DNA of 64,000 nucleotides from Trachythela sp. YZ-2020 (GCA_016169945.1 JADLSH010000277.1:1054001-1118000); one strand, 5' to 3'. Shown: positions 43,646-54,506, numbered from the stretch's first letter. Notes: generated by a model from the sequence alone, not told the origin. A program made the numbers and translations.

Positions 43646-46199
43646 TTTTTCCCGGTAAGTGTATATTTTTTACGATGTAATAACATGAAGTATTGCAAGA
43701 GGTAACCATAGCAACTCAAATTTTTTGAAAACATTTATTTAGATATGGATTTAGCAGCGAAAATTGTTAAATGTGAAACCATGGCCGAACTTAATGCTTT
43801 GGAAAGCATGTATATTTTGACTGAGGTTGAGCAAAGATTGGTTTACGAAAGGAAAGTTGTATTAATCACCCGTTTGCTTGAGTGGGGAAAGGAAAACGAG
43901 CAGTTGGGACTTGCTATGGACATTTCTGATTCTTGGTTGCCTGAACAAAGACAACAGTTTTTACAAGATTGGCAAGACGACGAACCTTTGGTACAGTTTG
44001 GTCGTGGAGAGAAGAGATCTTTTGACGAAGTGAACGACGGCGCTGAGACATCTGACGAGGTTAGCGAAAACCACTTTACTGTAACAGATGTTAAACAAGT
44101 TCGAGTGAAAAAGTTTAGAACCCAAGGTATGGACTATACAATTCGATTTTCAAATACGTTTGCTCATTTGGAACTTTCTCAGTATCATAACCGCCTTCAC
44201 GAGATATTTGAAAGTTTATTGAATACCGTCACACAAGATATTCCTGAGCACGATCAAGTCCGTTTTGTGTTGCAATCGCCTCTGCTTGAAACCCCCATTT
44301 CTCTTCCTTTTATGCAACGTCAACGACTTACAACTGAGCGGGTTTTAGCTGAAATTGAGCGTGTCATTCAGTCTAATAAGGAATTTCGTTTGAATGATAG
44401 TGTGAATGTCAATTTAATTCATGTTGAAATGCCTCAAGGTGGAACCGGTACAAAACGAAGCGAGATTAATTTGGAAAAACACTTAGCCAAAAAAGGCTCT
44501 ATTGTTCGAATACAAAACACTGACGAAATTTGTTTAGCTCGAGCATTAGTTGTTTCGATAGCAAAAATTGAGAATGATAGTAGGTATGATCACATAAGAA
44601 AGCATCAGAGACCATTGCAAACACGTTTAGCAAACGAATTACATCAAAACGCCAAGGTTCCAATTGTAAAGTGTGGTTTAGACGAAGTGAAACAATTTCA
44701 AGCCTATTTAATGGATTATCAAATCAATATCGTTTCGAAAGAGCATCAAAATTCTATCATTTTTTCCGGACCTGAAAAAGATAAAAGGATCTATTTATAT
44801 TTGCATGATAATCATTTCGATGTTATTACAAGTATGCCGGCATTTTTTGCACGTAAAAGGTATTGTCATACCTGTAAAAAAGCATACGAACACCTAAGAG
44901 ATCATTTATGTCCTGATTCTTGTAAAGCGTGTCGTTTTTCAAATTGTCCCATTGTTTCATGGATTCATTGTGGCGAATGGAATCGGAATTTCAAAAGTGA
45001 AGAATGTTTCGATAGACATAAACAAACGGTAGGAAACGCAAAATCAATTTGTTCTGAGCTCGTCAAATGCACTCACTGTCACACGGTTCTAAAGCGGGGT
45101 AGATTGAGGCCTGATCTGCATCACTGCGGCTTGACGCGCTGTTCGACATGTAAAGAATACGTTCACGTCGAGGACCATCAATGTTACATGCAACCCGTAA
45201 AGGAAAAGAATACGGTCGAAGACGCAGACTTGTCCGATAACGAAGCTAATGACGAAACATCTCAAAGCGGGTACAACCAGCTATTATTTTTCGATTTTGA
45301 ATGTCGCCAAGAGAACGGTAACCACGAGCCAAACCTGTGCGTAATACAAAACGAAGCTGGTGACGAATGGGTGTTTCAAGGAGACAATACACGAAACGAG
45401 TTTTGCGAATGGTTATTCACAAAGGAACACAGAGGATGTATCGTCTTGGCCCATAATTTCCAAGGCTATGACAGTTACTTTATTCTTCAATATTTACACG
45501 AGAATGGTGTTATCCCCGAAGTCATCATGCGCGGTGCGAAGGTTCTCACGTTATCAGTGCCAATGTTCAACATCAAATTCATCGATTCATTAAGCTTCAT
45601 ACCTATGAGACTCGCTGACTTTCCCAAAACATTTGGACTGGACGAACTTGCAAAAGGCTATTTCCCTCATCTGTTCAACAAAAAGGAGAACGAGAACTAT
45701 GTTGGACCCCTACCTCCAAGTCCATGTTACCATCCTGATGGAATGAGTCCTGAGGAGAAAGAAAAGTTCTTGGAATGGCATAACGAGTTGAAACAGAACG
45801 ACTATGTGTTCGATTTCCAACAAGAAATTTTATCTTACTGTCGATCTGATGTCGATATCCTTCGTCGCTGCTGTCTTGAATTTCGCGAACTGTTTCGTGA
45901 TGTTACAGATATCGACCCATTTGAGAAATGTCTCACTATTGCATCGGCCTGCAATCTTGTGTTTCGAACGAATTTCCTCCAAAAAGATACCATAGCCATC
46001 ATTCCCCCTCATGGTTATCGTCCCAAAGACAAGCAGTCCCTCTTGGCTTTAAAATGGCTCTCGTATAAGGCTGAAAAGGAAGACCTCTACATTCAGCATG
46101 CTCGTAATGCAGGAGAAAAACGTGTCGATAAGTATTTACTGGATGGTTATCATGAAGAAACCAACACAGTCTATGAGATCAATGGCTGTTTTTGGCACG

Positions 46200-46269
46200 G
46201 TAAGCTCTCATTCCTTAAATAGACGTCCCAGATAGAAGCAAAACAAATATTAATGTTTATTTTTTATAG
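46200..46269 (+). other. Intron 1 of the Polinton polymerase gene (70 bp)
   Basis: Donor CACG|GTAAGC and acceptor TTTTTATAG|GATG. It interrupts the codon after WH in the GCFWHG motif (phase 1). Reading through hits a stop within ~25 bases, whereas removal keeps the conserved CxxC pair in frame. Confidence 0.85.
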
Positions 46270-46561
46270 GATGTATGAAATGTTATGCACGGGACACCGT
46301 GAATACCGTAAATGGTAAAACCATGCAAGAACTCCGACAAAGCACTGTGGAAAAGACCCTGTACCTCGAAGATCATGGCTGTCATGTTGTTGAGATCTGG
46401 GAATGCGATATAAAGCGAGAACTGGAACGAGATGAAGACATGAAATGGTACTTTGATACTTACGACCTGGTCGATCCTTTGGAACCTCGGGATGCTTTCT
46501 TTGGTGGACGAACCAACGCGGCCAAGCTGTTCCACGAATGCAAAGAGGATGAGAAAATAAG

Positions 46562-46638
46562 GTACGTTGTTATATTCTTACGACAGAGTAAATCGGTTGA
46601 TGACGTCAGAGTCTAATTATGACGTCATTTTCTTACAG
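46562..46638 (+). other. Intron 2 of the Polinton polymerase gene (77 bp)
   Basis: Donor ATAAG|GTACGT and acceptor TTTTCTTACAG|ATAC. It lies immediately before polymerase motif A (phase 2). Confidence 0.85.
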
Positions 46639-47107
46639 ATACATAGATTACACCTCGCTCTATCCCTGGTGCAATAAGATGACGCGAGCGGTTGTCGGAC
46701 ATGCACGCATTATCACCGAGAACTTTGATGATATCTCCACCTATTTTGGCTTGATCAAGTGTACGGTGCTTCCACCTCGAGGTCTGTTTCATCCTGTCCT
46801 TCCCTATCGCACTCAGGGCAAGTTGATGTTCCCTCTTTGCAAAACCTGTGCAGATACGTGTAACCAAAATACTTGTACCCATTCCGATAACGAAAGAGCC
46901 ATTCAGGGAACCTGGTGCCACGTAGAGTTGGAGAAAGCCCTAGAGAAAGGTTATCAAATCCTACAACTCCACGAAGTGTCATTAGGGAGCAATGACGAAC
47001 TGACATGAAATTTCGAGCTCCTCGTTTTTATCAAATATATACCATATAAAGTCTGTATACCAATCAAGAATATAGGCTTATACTAGCCAAAAGCTTTGTA
47101 TTTGCTT

Positions 47108-48256
47108 ATGGATAACAAATTAAGCGACAAGTTGAGCTTCGCATGGACGGGTGACCTCGAATCATTAAAACTTTTTGTAAGCGAAAATCTAAAACTGGAA
47201 GGAATTTGGTCGCAGCCCGCAAGTGACAAAAAGCTGTTCACGTTTGATGACTCAACTATTTTATGGAGGAAGAACAAGAACCTTTTGTACATTAATGGTG
47301 GAAAAGCGAATGTCATTATGAAAGAACTGTGCAAGGAGATCTGTAAACACGACGAAGACGAATCGCCTATCTCAGACACCCGGCAATCAAGCGTGCAATC
47401 GGCTGATGTTAGTGATGACCTTGAATGCATAAAAGTCGGCCAGCAAGTGAATGTTGAAGCGATTCAAGTATTATCGGGATCCATTTCTCACTTAACGTCA
47501 GTAATCTCACAATTTCAAGAGTTTATGGATAAAAGTAAAAATAATCTTAGCAAAAGCGATGGAATTCGGGCTAAGTCAAGTGTTACAGCGAACCAATCTT
47601 TGCCCTTGGAATATTGTAATCAAGAAATCACCTGTAATGCAAATACGCCAGCTTTCGATAGCTCTATTGTCTCGAATGAATTCACAAACCCTATTGAGAA
47701 CAATGGGCGTGAAATAATTTCAGTGCTAAATGAGTCAATAGAGGATAACAACACGACCAGCGCTGAACAATTAACAAAAGACGGACATCAACCGACCTAT
47801 GCAAATGCAGTGGCATCCCGTATTTGTAAAGACATCAGTGAAAAGTCTGATACAGACAATATAAATACACCTGGTGATACTCCTCAACGTAAAATCAATA
47901 GCATTGAGTCATCTTGCGACCCCGAGGGCTTTATTGGAGTCAATAGAAAGCGAAATAAAACAAAGAAATATTTCCTGTCTGGTGTAGCCAATAACGTTAA
48001 AGAAAATCAAATCCTCTCGTATCTTGAGCGACGAAACATAATTCCAACATACATTTCCGCTTTCCCAAGTCGACGCAAAGGAACACTATCAGTTAAGATC
48101 CATGTTCCCTCAGCTGTCAGTTCACAGGTGCTAGAAGATAACTTTTGGCCCAAATTTGTTAGTTGTAAACTATGGCGACCGAGAGAAATTGTTAAGAATT
48201 CCGCAAAACGGAAAACAAATTTGACCCTCGACGGGAACTACTCTACGTATGTATAA
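47108..48256 (+). CDS. LINE ORF1 protein (RNA-binding, RRM-like C terminus)
   Basis: A 382-residue frame from ATG at 47108. The N-terminal ~70 residues form a compact domain (LSFAWTGDLESLKLFVSENL...LLYINGGKANVIMKELCKEI). The middle is acidic, polar and Ser/Asn-rich with a short helical stretch (VNVEAIQVLSGSISHLTSVI). The C-terminal ~95 residues (KKYFLSGVANNVKENQILSY, then ISAFPSRRKGTLSVKIHVPS) have the beta-alpha-beta pattern of RRM-like ORF1 domains in CR1-type LINEs, expected to bind the element RNA. No CCHC knuckle is visible. Its stop TAA overlaps the ORF2 start (TAATG at 48254-48258), which suggests ORF2 is made by termination-reinitiation. It is open over its full length. Confidence 0.8.
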   Translation: MDNKLSDKLSFAWTGDLESLKLFVSENLKLEGIWSQPASDKKLFTFDDSTILWRKNKNLLYINGGKANVIMKELCKEICKHDEDESPISDTRQSSVQSADVSDDLECIKVGQQVNVEAIQVLSGSISHLTSVISQFQEFMDKSKNNLSKSDGIRAKSSVTANQSLPLEYCNQEITCNANTPAFDSSIVSNEFTNPIENNGREIISVLNESIEDNNTTSAEQLTKDGHQPTYANAVASRICKDISEKSDTDNINTPGDTPQRKINSIESSCDPEGFIGVNRKRNKTKKYFLSGVANNVKENQILSYLERRNIIPTYISAFPSRRKGTLSVKIHVPSAVSSQVLEDNFWPKFVSCKLWRPREIVKNSAKRKTNLTLDGNYSTYV

Positions 48257-51155
48257 TGGCCAATTTAATACCAGTTAGAATTTCCTCTCGTAGTCGTGTG
48301 TACAGACCAAAGCAAAACGGGCGAAATGGAAATAATTTAATATCATTGAGGCAGAGTATTCCCGTTGATACTCCCATCCCGGAAAGTGGCATTAGTATTA
48401 CTTCACATGTAGACAATAGGAATCCATTACCTGCTCAAAAGTCAGAATTTTCCCCAAGAATCTTGTTGACTAACGTTATGTCCTTAGTTCCTAAGATTGA
48501 CGAGCTACGTATTCTAACGTCTGAAAACAGTTTCGATTTAATTTTTGTTACTGAAACCTGGCTACGAGAATCCATTTGTGACAATCACGTGACCTTAATT
48601 GATTATCACCTCTCAAGGCGAGACCGCGTCTTCGGCACCCATGGCGGCGTTTGCGTGTATATAAAGAACTCTATTATGTTTAAACGACTACCTGATATCG
48701 AACATCCAGACTTTGAGGTTTTATGGACACATATTAGGCCACCTAGATTACCAAGAGGAATAAACTGTATCGTTTCAGCATGCGTTTACCACACACCAAG
48801 TTCTAACAATGCAGATCTCTTTGAATATCTATCTGAATCTTTGACACGAATTGATAGTCTTTTCCCAGGGTGTGGTATCATCATTGCCGGTGACTTTAAC
48901 CAGTTCGATACCAGAGACCTCTGTCGTGACTTTCAGTTAAGGCAAATGGTAAACAAACCAACGCGAGGCACCAATACCTTAGACCTCATACTTACGAACA
49001 TGTACAAATTTTATGATACAAAATCAGCTATTGTATTGCCTCCTCTAGGTTTATCAGACCATAATGTAATAATTGTTGAGCCCAAAATTAGAAGACCTGC
49101 TGGTATCTCAAGTAGAAGAACTGTCATCAAAAGAGACACTCGTCAGTCACGCAAGAATGAACTTGGTCGTTTCCTGAGTAACATTGACTGGCATATTGTA
49201 AACTCAACCATATCCTGCGATGATAAATGTAATTTTTTATGTTCCATCATTAAAACTGGTTATGATACTCTAATGCCAGAGAAGCAGGTAAAATTCCATC
49301 GCAACGACACTCCTTGGATCACAGAAAAATTGAAACAACTGATAAAGCTGAGACAACGTGCTTTTTCGTCTAGTAACACTTCTCTTTTCAAATTCTATCG
49401 GAATAAAGTGAACAGAATGAGGAAATCCTGTAGGGAAAATATTTTGCTACCAGAGTTGCCAATCTAAAAAAGTCCAACCCGAAATCATGGTGGTCGGAAG
49501 TTAAACGTATTTCAGGTATGAAACCGGTAACCAGCTGCCTGCTGAATCAACTTCATATCGAAGATACAGAACATCTAACACATAAAGGTTTTTCAGATTT
49601 AATCAACAATAGCCTATTGGAACCAATGAATTCTTACAGTCCATTAGATGCCTCAGACGTAGGAATCCTGTTCGAAGGAATCCCTGACGACCCACCAGAT
49701 TTAGATGTGAACCTGACTGATATTGAAATGGTGTTAAAAAAACTGAAACGCCTAAACCCATCCAAAGCCCCAGGTCCCGATGACATTCCAAATTGGATTC
49801 TTCGAGATTATGCCGAAATCCTTGCCCCCCCTATATCAAACCTATTGAATTCCTCCTACAAACAAAAGAAGCTTCCCTTGTCATGGAAACAGGCTAATAT
49901 AACACCTATTCCAAAGGAGAAACCTGTTAAGGATATAAACAAACACCTTAGACCAATATCGTTAACTCCTGTCCTATCTAAGCTTGCGGAGGAATTTGTC
50001 GTGGAAAAATACTTCGCCCCAGCTGTGCTTACGGTAATAGATCCCTTTCAATTTGGTGGCATCCCTCGATCTTCTGCTACCAAAGCTTTAATTTCTATGA
50101 TTCATACTTGGTCTCAAGCCACTGATGGAACTGGAAATGCTGTAAGAGTGGTATTATTTGATTACAAAAAGGCTTTTGACCTGATTGACCACAAAATTTT
50201 AGCAAAAAAAGTCATCAATTTACCCATGCCAACTTTCATCAAGCGATGGGTGGTCGACTTCCTCATGAACAGACAACAACGAGTGAAATTAGCAAGAGAT
50301 TGTATGTCCGAATGGATTGATATTCCTTCCGGTGTCCCTCAGGGAACTAAACTGGGACCCTGGATGTTTATTCTTATGATAAATGACCTCCGCCCTCCTC
50401 ATCATGAGCGATGGAAATACATTGACGATACTACTGCATCAGAAATTATTCATAGAGGCTCATCCAGTAATATTCAAGATGCAGTCGATTGCGTTCAAAA
50501 CTGGTCGGTAGAAAATAAGATGCAACTAAATACCTCGAAGTGCAAGGAAATCGTAATCAGTTTCACTAAAGTTGAGAAACAATTTCCTCGCCTAAAGATT
50601 AACTCAGGTCATATCGAAGTAGTCAAGCATGCCAGAATCTTAGGACTGACAATAACCAGTGATCTAAAGTGGAACCAACATATCAACAACATTATTAAGA
50701 AAGCCAACAAACGCATCTACTTTATCATTCAATTGAAACGAGCCCACGTCCCTGAAACTGATGTTTTAAACTTCTACATTACCTGCATTAGACCAGTTAT
50801 GGAATTTAGCTGCCAAGTATTCCACTTTGCTCTACCCTCTTATTTGTCAAACTCCCTGGAACGGATCCAAAAGCGTGTTCTATCCATAATCTATCCACAG
50901 ATGAGTTATGCGGATCGCTTATCTAAATGTGGCATCAAAACTCTGAGTGACAGGCGTGTCGATGCATGCGAGAAACTTTTTACTGAAATCAGCACAACAC
51001 CAGTGGCTAACATGCACGATATCATACCACCAAGATGCCTTTCAAGTTACAATCTGAGACATTCAAGAACTTTTGTCCTCCCAAAAACCAAAACAAACAG
51101 ATTTAAAAACACTTTTATACCCTCATGCGTTAGACATTTTAATGACAAAATCTAA
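48256..51155 (+). pseudogene. LINE ORF2: endonuclease and reverse transcriptase, one frameshift
   Basis: ORF2 of a CR1/Jockey-group LINE, about 966 codons. Apurinic-type endonuclease in the N half: LLTNVMSLVPKIDEL, FVTETWLRES (catalytic Glu), IIAGDFNQFD (Asp/Asn), TLDLILTN, GLSDHNVI (Asp-His). Reverse transcriptase: SKAPGPDDIPNWIL, RPISLTPVLSKL, FGGIPRSSATKAL, VLFDYKKAFDLIDH (metal-binding Asp), SGVPQGTKLGPW, YIDDTTASE (Asp pair), then a thumb (LGLTITSDLKWNQHI). No RNase H domain. The reading frame slips once at about 49437-49445, in an A-rich run inside the linker: the first frame stops at 49467 and the second runs open to 51155. This may be a real lesion or a sequencing error. All catalytic residues are kept. 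Confidence 0.92.
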
Positions 51156-51293
51156 CTTTTAGATCTTGATTCTCTTGAACTACTATATTAGCGTATTTTT
51201 ACCCTACAATTATGTATTTTAAAAATTCATGTGTAAATAGAGTATAAATTAATTAACTATTTTATTAATCTATGTAAATTATAGCACGCAATT

Positions 51294-51348
51294 CAGCCTT
51301 ATAGGCTGCTATGTGTTATCTTAATTAAATCTATCTATCTATCTATCT
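51294..51348 (+). repeat. LINE 3' hairpin and (CTAT)n tail
   Basis: CAGCCTTATAGGCTG forms a 5-bp stem, followed by ATGTGTTATCTTAATTAAAT and 4.5 CTAT units. The minus-strand LINE copy has the same hairpin at 12571-12584 and the same AATTAAAT-like spacer, but its tail is a pentanucleotide array. Confidence 0.85.
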
Positions 51349-51582
51349 AAGTGTGGCATTTTCCCGAAACCTCTGACGAGCTGTTTAAAGATTATGTGAA
51401 CACCTTCCTCAAAATCAAACAAGAATCAAGTGGGTACCCGAAGGACTGCGTCACCGAGGAACAAAAACAGCGTTATGTGGACGAGTACCTTAGAGTTGAG
51501 GGGATACAGTTGGATCGAAGCAAAATTGAACACAATCCTGGATTGCGTGCACTGGCTAAGTTGATGCTGAACTCGTTTTGGG

Positions 51583-51667
51583 GTATGTATTCTAAACCCA
51601 TAGTGCCCCCCGTAACAATTTTCTAGGTACGATATGATCAGATACTTACGGCTCATTTTCCCCCTAG
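51583..51667 (+). other. Intron 3 of the Polinton polymerase gene (85 bp)
   Basis: Donor TTTTGGG|GTATGT and acceptor CCCCCTAG|GTAAAT. It splits the Gly codon of motif B (phase 1). Confidence 0.85.
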
Positions 51668-52426
51668 GTAAATTTGCACAACGCCCTAATATGACCAAAA
51701 CGGAGCTGATCAGTGATGTGCAAACGTTTCTCGACTACCTGACCTCCGATGAAATCAATGTTCTCGATGCGAATTTCGTAAGTGACGAAGTGGTCGAGAT
51801 CCATTATGAAAACAATGAGAACTTCATTGCGCCAAACTCCAAGACCAACGTGGTCATCGCCGCTTTCACCACCGCCTATGCACGTCTCAAGCTTTACGGT
51901 GTATTGGATCAACTGCAAGAAAGAGTGTTATACTACGACACGGACTCGGTGATCTTCGTTAGCAAACCCGGGGATCCAGAGCCGCCGATAGGTCCTTATC
52001 TGGGCGAATTAACGGATGAATTGAAAGGGGATCACATCACTACATTCATTTCAGGAGGTCCTAAGAATTATTGTTATCGCACCAACACGAACAAAGTGGA
52101 AACGAAAATACGCGGAATCACCTTGGATTGTACTGCAAGACAAACGGTGAACTTTGACGTTATACGTGAACTGGTGTATCGTCACGCAGTATGTAACGAG
52201 ACCCGTCAAGTATCCGTTGATATCCCGTACAAGATAACAAGAAATACGAAAACAAAAAACATTGAGACAAAGCGGATGAAAAAGGACTATCGCATTGTAT
52301 ATAACAAACGTGTAATTGTGGATGATTACAAAACATTACCTTATGGATTTTAAATACAAAGAACATTTATATATGTTTAAAATATAGTTAAAAGTTTTCT
52401 ATGCTTAATTGTTGTTAAAAGTTTGA

Positions 52427-52432
52427 AATAAA
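52427..52432 (+). terminator. Poly(A) signal of the polymerase gene
   Basis: AATAAA 74 bases after the stop codon, before the convergent small gene at 52459. Confidence 0.6.
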
Positions 52433-52458
52433 TGTTACAGGATCGTTTGATCTCAAAG

Positions 52459-52812
52459 TTAATTTCCAATGTTTAGTTTGTGATAATGATCCAAATTCAC
52501 CCCCGTTTCTTCTTCTAGCGTTGCGATTTGTTTTTCGTTTTTTCTAGCCAAGTCCCACATCATCATTTCCTTAGCGTTCATACGATAGGTAAAGTTCGGT
52601 CCCTGGGGGGCTCGAGGTACCGATACACCTGTTAATGTTTCCAATATGATTTGCGTCAACATAATGGAGTGTAACGTTGCATTATCGACAAGCGTTGCTG
52701 GTATTATATTCTTCTCTATCAAAAGTCGCATCAAATCCAGAGTTGCCAAATTTCCCTCTTGCGTTATAATTTTATCCGAAAGCCAATGCGTTACAATGTT
52801 TCTCCAAACCAT
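52459..52812 (-). CDS. Polinton small protein, unknown function (117 aa)
   Basis: Open frame from ATG at 52812 (MVWRNIVTHWLSDKIITQEG). It is largely alpha-helical by composition, with an aliphatic middle (LMRLLIEKNIIPATLV, IMLTQIILETLTGV), a short basic/polar turn (PRAPQGPNFTYRMNAK) and an acidic C-terminal helix (ARKNEKQIATLEEETGV). No signal peptide or membrane segment is convincing. It converges on the polymerase gene (106 bp between stops) and is the last of a leftward group of small genes. I do not recognise the family. Confidence 0.65.
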   Translation of the reverse strand: MVWRNIVTHWLSDKIITQEGNLATLDLMRLLIEKNIIPATLVDNATLHSIMLTQIILETLTGVSVPRAPQGPNFTYRMNAKEMMMWDLARKNEKQIATLEEETGVNLDHYHKLNIGN

Positions 52813-52902
52813 GTTGCTTCTTTAAAATGTTTGTTTGATCTGATGAAAATCAGGAACGATACCGGGGTTTTTATAGATTTTTCAAATTGTTACATTTTTT
52901 GT

Positions 52903-53175
52903 TTATGGAGTGACTTTCATTTCATCAAGAAACTTTCCCATGATATCGTAATCTTCAGAAATATATCCATGCTTGACACATGCATACCAAACCTTTTCAA
53001 TAAACTCTTCATTAGTATATACATATCTATCTTCGTCGTCATCATAAACGGGAACCCCTTTCTCAAACTCTTCATCTGTCAAATCGTTTAAGATTTTATT
53101 TTCAAAACTAGAAGCACACATATTGACACGAAGCACAAGTTGATTCTTAGCCATGAACAGTATGCCGATAGTCAT
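52903..53175 (-). CDS. Polinton small acidic protein, unknown function (90 aa)
   Basis: Starts at 53175, or at the in-frame ATG at 53154 (MAKNQLVLRV). The middle is strongly acidic (LTDEEFEKGVPVYDDDEDR) followed by VYTNEEFIEKVWYACVKHGY. It may be a small regulatory protein, but no family was recognised. It lies 90 bp upstream, on the minus strand, of the 117-residue gene with the same orientation. Confidence 0.6.
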   Translation of the reverse strand: MTIGILFMAKNQLVLRVNMCASSFENKILNDLTDEEFEKGVPVYDDDEDRYVYTNEEFIEKVWYACVKHGYISEDYDIMGKFLDEMKVTP

Positions 53176-53331
53176 GTTGTGTGCTATGACGCTGTCGAGC
53201 GATTATGATCAAAATCAGACTTGACGCAGTGTTTTTATAGGGAATTGCTACATTTGAATGCTTCCACTTGATTTTAGATGTTTATAACCTTACAGAGAAA
53301 TAAATAACAGCAGAACTGTTTCTGATTTTAA

Positions 53332-53667
53332 TTACACAGCTTTACAATGTTCATGTTTTAGTATAAAAAGTTCTTTTTTCGATTCTTTTACATGTCTTTC
53401 CTGCTTTTTAATCACCACTTTGGATCGTTTGAACATCGTAGAATAGTTGTCTGTTCGTTTACGTAAGGAGTCCACCATTCTGTGTGATGTGGTTTTATTC
53501 TGACGTGTAACATTTTTTTATGCTTTTCCTATGGCCCAAAATGACTCTTTTTCGATTGTTTCTCTTAACTGGTTTATTGCGTAACGAGCCAAAAACGTTT
53601 CTCTTTGACGATCTCTTACGGGAACTGTGTTTACTCTTCCCAGGCATATTGCAAACTGAAGACACAT
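53332..53667 (-). pseudogene. Polinton small basic protein split by a stop codon
   Basis: A minus-strand frame opens with ATG at 53667 (MCLQFAICLGRVNTVPVRD) and runs 49 codons to TAA at 53518-53520. The same frame continues open for 61 more codons to 53332, with a Lys/Arg-rich end (SLRKRTDNYSTMF, KKQERHVKESKKELF). The open length after the stop and the matching orientation with neighbours suggest one gene of ~111 codons broken by a single nonsense change. Overlapping alternative: a very basic 50-codon frame starts at 53636 in another phase (MPGKSKHSSRKRSSKRNVFG). One of the two is likely real. Neither family was recognised. Confidence 0.4.
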
Positions 53668-53718
53668 TTTAAAACCGTGTTACTTTATACAATCATGATT
53701 GTTACACTTCCTGTTCAG

Positions 53719-54129
53719 TTACAATAATTTAAAGGTCTCTTGTTTTAGCACCCGTCTCTGATCTGCACAAAAGACAGTTCTCCAATCATTACACGTATAC
53801 TTGAGCATTTCAAGACCATTCACTCTAGGTTTAATATCATTCAAACTTTTGGTAAAAGTCTCCATGACATTTGCTTCTGAAATCTTTTCCAAAGCATGGT
53901 CAAAGTATAAACACAACTGCTCATCCTTTTCCATCACGAGGCACTGATGTTGTGTTTGAGACGGATGATCAATGATGCAACCATTGCAGTTTTCAACAAC
54001 AAGGCGAGATATAATTGACGCCATTTCTTCAGCGTAACCTTTCAACAGTTTCTTTTCAATACGTTTCTGACGATGATGAAGAACTAATTCTTTATTGTCA
54101 ATGTCGAAATGTTTAGACGAACGATACAT
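53719..54129 (-). CDS. Polinton protein with Cys/His metal-site pattern, unknown function (136 aa)
   Basis: Open from ATG at 54129. A basic N terminus (HHRQKRIEKKLLKGYAEEM) leads to ENCNGCIIDHPSQTQHQC at about residues 46-63, a CxxC...H...HxC arrangement that could bind zinc. A helical C-terminal half follows (VMETFTKSLNDI, CNDWRTVF). From memory, similar proteins with GCxxDHPSQ motifs accompany Polintons in invertebrates, but no function is known to me. It diverges from the plus-strand genes across a 123-bp gap that probably holds both promoters. Confidence 0.7.
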   Translation of the reverse strand: MYRSSKHFDIDNKELVLHHRQKRIEKKLLKGYAEEMASIISRLVVENCNGCIIDHPSQTQHQCLVMEKDEQLCLYFDHALEKISEANVMETFTKSLNDIKPRVNGLEMLKYTCNDWRTVFCADQRRVLKQETFKLL

Positions 54130-54252
54130 GATTAGGTCTTTATTTCACGACTATCAGAGAATGTTTGACAGTTTTTCGTAAGTTGAAAAGGTTTTATACC
54201 ACCCGTACAAGTCTGGTATCTTCAGAGTATAGTAGAAGCCATCGCGTAAACA

Positions 54253-54506
54253 TGGGTCACTCTGCTAGCAAAAATCCAAAGATTAATAAAAATCATAACA
54301 AACAGAAAATGTTTAGAGTAGGTATAAGTGTTGGTCGCAATGATCTTAATTTGGAGGGACATTTACAGATGGGCTACAACAGTAAAACTATCAAAAATTA
54401 CAAACCTGTTGAAAACGATGCTTTGACAAATGACGAACCCACCAACAATATTCAAAATGTCGATTTCTCTCATTCTATGCTTGGACATGGACGAGTACTT
54501 GTCTAG
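54253..54506 (+). CDS. Small protein with N-myristoylation-type start, overlaps integrase
   Basis: The ATG at 54253 is in good context (AAACATGG) and gives MGHSASKNPKINKNHNKQK: Gly2 and Ser6 fit the N-myristoyltransferase pattern. The frame runs 84 codons and overlaps the 5' end of the integrase frame by 77 bases. Upstream codons in the same frame add 28 residues of poor quality. It could be a membrane-attached virion-assembly protein, or merely the integrase leader. Confidence 0.4.

Larger units (their letters stand above)
46980..51348 (+). mobile_element. CR1-group LINE inserted in the polymerase gene, 4.37 kb
   Basis: Flanked by a 6-bp duplication AAGTGT (46974-46979 and 51349-51354). It contains two overlapping ORFs, ORF1 at 47108-48256 and ORF2 at 48256-51155, then a 3' UTR with a CAGCC-loop-GGCTG hairpin (51294-51308) and a CTAT repeat tail (51331-51348). 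It is near full length and nearly intact, with one frameshift in ORF2, so it is younger than the other LINEs here. The 12.5-14.5 kb minus-strand LINE is the same family. Confidence 0.92.
43745..52353 (+). pseudogene. Protein-primed DNA polymerase B of the Polinton, interrupted by a LINE
   Basis: Family B, protein-primed replicative polymerase. Exons: 43745-46199, 46270-46561, 46639-46979, 51355-51582 and 51668-52353; the LINE occupies the gap after exon 3. Exon lengths sum to 4,002 bases, an exact codon multiple, so the frame was open before insertion (about 1,333 residues). The N-terminal 500 residues include a Cys/His zinc-binding region (YCHTCKKAYEHLRDHLC onward). 3'-5' exonuclease: Exo I D517/E519 (FDFEC), Exo II around N571-D576 (HNFQGYD), Exo III Y698-D702 (YCRSD). 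Palm: motif A D919 and SLYP (922-925), motif B LNSFWG (about 1101-1106), motif C YDTD (1195-1198). A GCFWHG...CxxC element before motif A, split by intron 1, is usual for these enzymes. The LINE lies between motifs A and B, so no active enzyme is expected. AATAAA follows at 52427. Confidence 0.95.

Noticed and set aside
47083..47430. 115-codon minus-strand frame over LINE ORF1
   Set aside because: Antisense of an ORF with clear LINE context; Ser-rich nonsense.
52759..53091. 110-codon plus-strand frame rich in Ile and Phe
   Set aside because: Antisense shadow of the two minus-strand Polinton small genes; hydrophobic composition reflects AT-rich antisense reading.
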